The notes under the pieces: generated by a model
Told to the model about the DNA's origin: nothing
The model's input: the letters and a program-made list of their open reading frames with translations, nothing else
Database searches by the model: none
In this document: positions 60,954 to 64,000 of the stretch, piece after piece
Layout of the letters: each line of letters starts with the position of its first letter
Numbering within the stretch: position 1 is the first letter of the stretch
Translations under genes and position numbers: made by a program
Source: an uncultured Saprospiraceae bacterium
Lineage (GTDB): Bacteria; Bacteroidota; Bacteroidia; Chitinophagales; Saprospiraceae
Length of the DNA: 64,000 bases
Assembly (NCBI GenBank): GCA_937981555.1
Contig: CALJOK010000025.1
Span: 1 to 64,000, forward strand
Direction: 5' to 3'

Positions 60954-63266
60954 ATGGTGAAAAATAAAGTACTCTGTTTATTGTTGATAAGTTTCAGTTT
61001 TTTTGCGACAGCTCAAGTTGGAAACTTGACTGGTAAAATATCTTCAAAGGAGACTCCGCTTGAGTTTGCTAATATTCAAATAGAGAATACAACATGGGGA
61101 ACTACTGCTGGTAAGGATGGTGAATATTCGATTAAGGATATACCAGAGGGAAAGTGGACGGTGGTGGTTTCGTTTACGGGGTTTATTTCTCAAAAAGAAA
61201 TTATAGAAATAAGTGGATCTCAATCGCAGGTAAAATTAGATTTTGATCTAGAAGAGTCTCAATTTTATTTGGATCAAGTAGTGGTGACTGGAACTAAAAC
61301 TTTTAAACGACAAACCCAATCTCCCGTCATTGTAAATGTGATAGATAGTAAATCTCTTGGGGATGTGCAGGCTTGTAGTTTGTCAGAAGGGTTGAGGTTT
61401 CAACCAGGACTGAGAGTAGAAACGGATTGCCAGACTTGCAATTATACACAATTGAGAATGAATGGATTAGGCGGAGGTTATTCGCAAATCTTGATTAATG
61501 GTCGGCCGATTTTTAGTCCGCTGACTGGACTTTATGGAATGGAACAAATTCCGACAAATATGATTGATCGGATTGAAGTAGTTCGAGGCGGCGGTTCTTC
61601 TTTATATGGTTCGAGTGCGATTGGCGGAACGGTAAATGTGATTACAAAAGTTCCAAATGAAAATTCTTTTGACCTAAATTATACTTACCAAAGTATCAAT
61701 GGCGAAGCAACTGAAAATATTTTGAGTGGAAATGCTACCGCTTTGAGTCATCAAGGAAATGCAGGGATTTCATTTTTTATTAATCATAGAGAGCGAGAGA
61801 TGTACGATCATAACGGAGATAATTTTTCTGAAATTCCTGAATTAAAAAATAGCTCATTAGGTGCGAATTTATTTTTCCAACCAACTAAAAATCAGAAAAT
61901 AGAAATGAGTATTAGCAATCTTTCTGAATATCGATATGGTGGGGAGATGGTTGATGGTTCTGCTCATTTGGCTTTGCAGTCAGAAGAAAGAACACATAAT
62001 GTTTGGATGGGAAATATCGATTATCAGATTAGTTTTAATGATGATAATAGTTCATTTATTTCTTACATCGCTGCGCAAAATACAGAGCGAGATCACTATA
62101 CAGGAATTTTTCCAGATGACAGTTTAGCGATTGCGAATCATTTAGTGGCGCCTCCATTTGGTATTTCTGACAATACTACTTTTCAAGCAGGCATACAGTT
62201 GAATCATCGGTTGCAAAATTTCTTTGGCGGGACAAATATGCTAACCATTGGAGGTGAATATGTGGTGGATGATGTACTAGATGAAATTACAGCTTATCGA
62301 TATAAAGTAGATCAGTTGACCAAAAATGTAGGTGGATTTTTGCAAAGTGATTGGGAGGTGACTCCTTCGATAAGTTTGTTGACAGGTGTAAGATTTGATA
62401 AGCATAATTTAGTGGATCAAATTATTGCAAGTCCACGAGTTTCACTTTTATATAAATTAAAAAATACGACACAATTTAGATTGACTTGGGGAACAGGTTT
62501 TCGAGCACCGCAAGCTTTTGATGCAGACTTGCATATTGCTTTTGCAGGAGGAGGAATTTCGAGAATTAGCTTATCACCTGATTTAAAAGAAGAGCGATCC
62601 AATAGTTGGAGTGGATCGGTTAATTATGATTTACCAAAAGATAAATTTATCGTAGGATTTACTGCAGAAGGATTTTATACTTATTTGCAAAATGCTTTTT
62701 TTCAAGAGTCGATCGGAGAGGATTCATTTGGAGAATTATTTGAAAAAAGAAATGGAGATGGTGCAACTGTTCAAGGTGCGACATTAGAAGTGCGAGCCAA
62801 TTATAATCAGAAGATTCAATTGGAAGGTGGTTTTACTTTGCAAACGAGCGAGTATGATGAGTCTGTGGTAAATATAGAAGGGATTGAGGGTCGTAGAGAA
62901 TTTTTAAGAACACCTAATCGATATGGCTATGCGATGTTGACGATTATGCCTAATAAAAAAATCAATGTTTCGGCCAATCTAGTTTATACTGGAAATATGG
63001 AGATCGCACATTTTGCAGGAGCGCCAGAACAAACAGTTGATGAATATTTGACGACTCCATCTTTTACAGAGTTAAGTTTGAAAGCAGCTTATACTTTTGA
63101 TTTGAAAAAAATGGATTCAGGGTTAGAAGTTTTTGGAGGCGTAAAAAATGTGACGAATGCTTATCAAAATGATTTTGACTCGGGAAAAAATAGAGATAGT
63201 AATTATATATATGGTTCTTCATTGCCAAGAACATTTTTTGTAGGAATGCGGCTGAAGTCATTTTAG
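60954..63266 (+). CDS. TonB-dependent outer membrane receptor
   Basis: The 770-residue protein has a signal peptide (about 1-20, ending FFATAQ). A carboxypeptidase-regulatory-like domain spans about 22-105 (GNLTGKISSKETPLEFANIQ, GEYSIKDIPEGKWTVVV). A plug domain at about 115-230 has VVVTGTKTFKRQTQSPVIVN and RIEVVRGGGSSLYGSSAIGG. A 22-strand-type barrel ends in a terminal aromatic residue (FVGMRLKSF). The plug contains a paired-Cys motif, CQTC, before NYTQLRMNGLGG; receptors with this motif often carry metal chelates or related cofactors, but the ligand is not assigned. There is no SusD partner, so it is not a Sus-type system. It is convergent with the Nfu gene. Confidence 0.93.
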   Translation: MVKNKVLCLLLISFSFFATAQVGNLTGKISSKETPLEFANIQIENTTWGTTAGKDGEYSIKDIPEGKWTVVVSFTGFISQKEIIEISGSQSQVKLDFDLEESQFYLDQVVVTGTKTFKRQTQSPVIVNVIDSKSLGDVQACSLSEGLRFQPGLRVETDCQTCNYTQLRMNGLGGGYSQILINGRPIFSPLTGLYGMEQIPTNMIDRIEVVRGGGSSLYGSSAIGGTVNVITKVPNENSFDLNYTYQSINGEATENILSGNATALSHQGNAGISFFINHREREMYDHNGDNFSEIPELKNSSLGANLFFQPTKNQKIEMSISNLSEYRYGGEMVDGSAHLALQSEERTHNVWMGNIDYQISFNDDNSSFISYIAAQNTERDHYTGIFPDDSLAIANHLVAPPFGISDNTTFQAGIQLNHRLQNFFGGTNMLTIGGEYVVDDVLDEITAYRYKVDQLTKNVGGFLQSDWEVTPSISLLTGVRFDKHNLVDQIIASPRVSLLYKLKNTTQFRLTWGTGFRAPQAFDADLHIAFAGGGISRISLSPDLKEERSNSWSGSVNYDLPKDKFIVGFTAEGFYTYLQNAFFQESIGEDSFGELFEKRNGDGATVQGATLEVRANYNQKIQLEGGFTLQTSEYDESVVNIEGIEGRREFLRTPNRYGYAMLTIMPNKKINVSANLVYTGNMEIAHFAGAPEQTVDEYLTTPSFTELSLKAAYTFDLKKMDSGLEVFGGVKNVTNAYQNDFDSGKNRDSNYIYGSSLPRTFFVGMRLKSF

Positions 63267-63627
63267 GAAATAAGGTAACGAATAAGAATTTGATTTCACT
63301 TGAAGTAATTAAATTTTGACTTTTTTGTGGTAATTTAAATTGGAAGGAAAACCATGAGAGGTAAGGAGTGGGCGAGGAAGGGCGAAAAATGAGAGAGCGG
63401 GAGCTTGCCTTGTGAATAGCTATTTTTTCGTCTAGAATTTTTTGGTTCTTTTTTTCATTGAAAAAAAGAACCATGCTCAATTCATCCATTAAATTCAGAG
63501 TCTAAAACGAATCTAACAAGGTAAGTTGATTTAAGGTGCGTAACAATAAAGAAAAAAAAATGGCGACGCTCCCTTCGAAACATCGCCAATATCATTTTGT
63601 GGAAAATGATAGGTTGTATCTTTATAA
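63267..63627. other. 361-bp convergent intergenic region
   Basis: It lies between the TonB receptor and the Nfu gene. It contains a hairpin at 63444-63472 (perfect 13-bp arms, 3-nt loop, GGTTCTTTTTTTC and its inverse) without a T-run on either side. No gene or RNA is evident. Confidence 0.65.
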
Positions 63628-64000
63628 TTATCCCATTTCTGAAACAACTTCTTTTACTTCTGGAACCATTCTTTTTAGCATTCCCTCAATACCTGATTTT
63701 AGGGTTACTGTTGAAGAAGGACATCCGCTACAAGCTCCTTGCAAGATTACCGTTACAATTCCGTCACTATCAAATGATTTAAATTCGATATTTCCTCCAT
63801 CCATTTCTACTGCTGGCTTCACGTATGTGTCAATCAAGTCTTTGATTTTTTGAACAATGACCGTTTCATCTTCAGAATATTCGTAACTCGCTCCACGCTC
63901 TTCTTCGATTTTTGCCATTGCTGCCTCGAAGCCTTCAGTTACAATATCTCCACCATTCTCGACAAATTTTTTGATGAAATCTTTCAACTTCAACATGATG
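63628..64000 (-). CDS. NifU-like (Nfu-type) Fe-S scaffold protein, probably partial
   Basis: The visible 122 codons hold the complete NifU C-terminal domain: VKPAVEMDGGNIEFKSFD, then the cluster-binding CXXC in GACSGCPSS and TLKSGIEGMLKRMVPEVKEV. An ATG at 63996 could start a short protein. However, the frame is still open to the window edge, and the segment LKLKDFIKKFVENG resembles the linker that follows the N-terminal Nfu_N domain in ~200-residue Bacteroidota Nfu proteins. The true start is therefore probably beyond position 64000. Nfu proteins carry Fe-S clusters to target enzymes. Confidence 0.88.
   Translation of the reverse strand, partial: IMLKLKDFIKKFVENGGDIVTEGFEAAMAKIEEERGASYEYSEDETVIVQKIKDLIDTYVKPAVEMDGGNIEFKSFDSDGIVTVILQGACSGCPSSTVTLKSGIEGMLKRMVPEVKEVVSEMG

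Noticed and set aside
63536-63853. Plus-strand frame of 105 codons over the Nfu gene
   Set aside because: Antisense to the CXXC domain of Nfu; its sequence mirrors that domain.
1-64000. tRNA, rRNA, CRISPR array or prophage
   Set aside because: Scanned by eye in all gaps; no tRNA-like cloverleaf, rRNA-like sequence, regularly spaced direct repeats, integrase or phage structural gene was recognised.

Overview
The window is AT-rich chromosomal DNA of a Bacteroidota bacterium, most likely a Saprospiria-like lineage (inference). Signs in the sequence are type IX secretion (T9SS) C-terminal sorting domains on four proteins, a TonB-dependent receptor with a carboxypeptidase-regulatory-like N-domain, a PorG-like DUF6089 outer membrane protein, Bacteroidota-type TTG/TAnnTTTG promoters, A-rich leaders in place of Shine-Dalgarno sites, and PspC, DUF58/MoxR and DUF1080 families. 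I saw no rRNA, tRNA, CRISPR array, transposase, integrase or phage gene.

Layout. 1-4.5 kb: a secreted CotH-kinase/lamin-tail T9SS protein and two Lys/Ala-rich phasin-like proteins, one with a helix-hairpin-helix tail. 4.5-11.2 kb: a GT4 glycosyltransferase, a membrane-embedded patatin-like lipase, and a padR-pspC operon whose pspC is split by a frameshift at an A10 run. 11.4-20 kb (minus strand): a 1911-residue alpha-2-macroglobulin with a TonB-plug-like insert, then ftsH and rsfS. 20-28 kb (plus strand): birA, an amidohydrolase, a membrane glycosyltransferase, moxR-DUF58 and hemA, with long inverted repeats directly behind most stop codons. 28-34 kb: SH3-like protein, metallo-beta-lactamase-fold hydrolase, PorG-like protein, YifB/ComM ATPase and an esterase.

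34-42.5 kb (minus strand) holds a tight three-gene set: a secreted unknown protein, a membrane-anchored TIR protein and a secreted trypsin-like protease. It lies beside a giant subtilase-VWA protein. 43-49 kb carries two tandem T9SS paralogs and a GH16 beta-glucanase. 49-55.5 kb is a second signalling/protease locus: a CHAT-TPR lipoprotein and a membrane-anchored subtilase, divergent from an ECF-like sigma factor and its TPR-bearing putative anti-sigma factor. 55.6-58.7 kb is a 3-keto-sugar type cluster (Gfo/Idh/MocA oxidoreductase, two DUF1080 lipoproteins and a decayed third DUF1080 copy). The window ends with a long-chain acyl-CoA ligase, a TonB-dependent receptor and the 3' part of an Nfu-type Fe-S scaffold gene.

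The strongest candidates for under-described biology are the macroglobulin/TonB-plug chimera, the TIR-trypsin operon, the sigma/anti-sigma versus CHAT/subtilase locus, and the non-coding architecture: single-copy junction palindromes and a family of covarying 31-nt terminator hairpins. Domain calls come from reading motifs; no database search was run.
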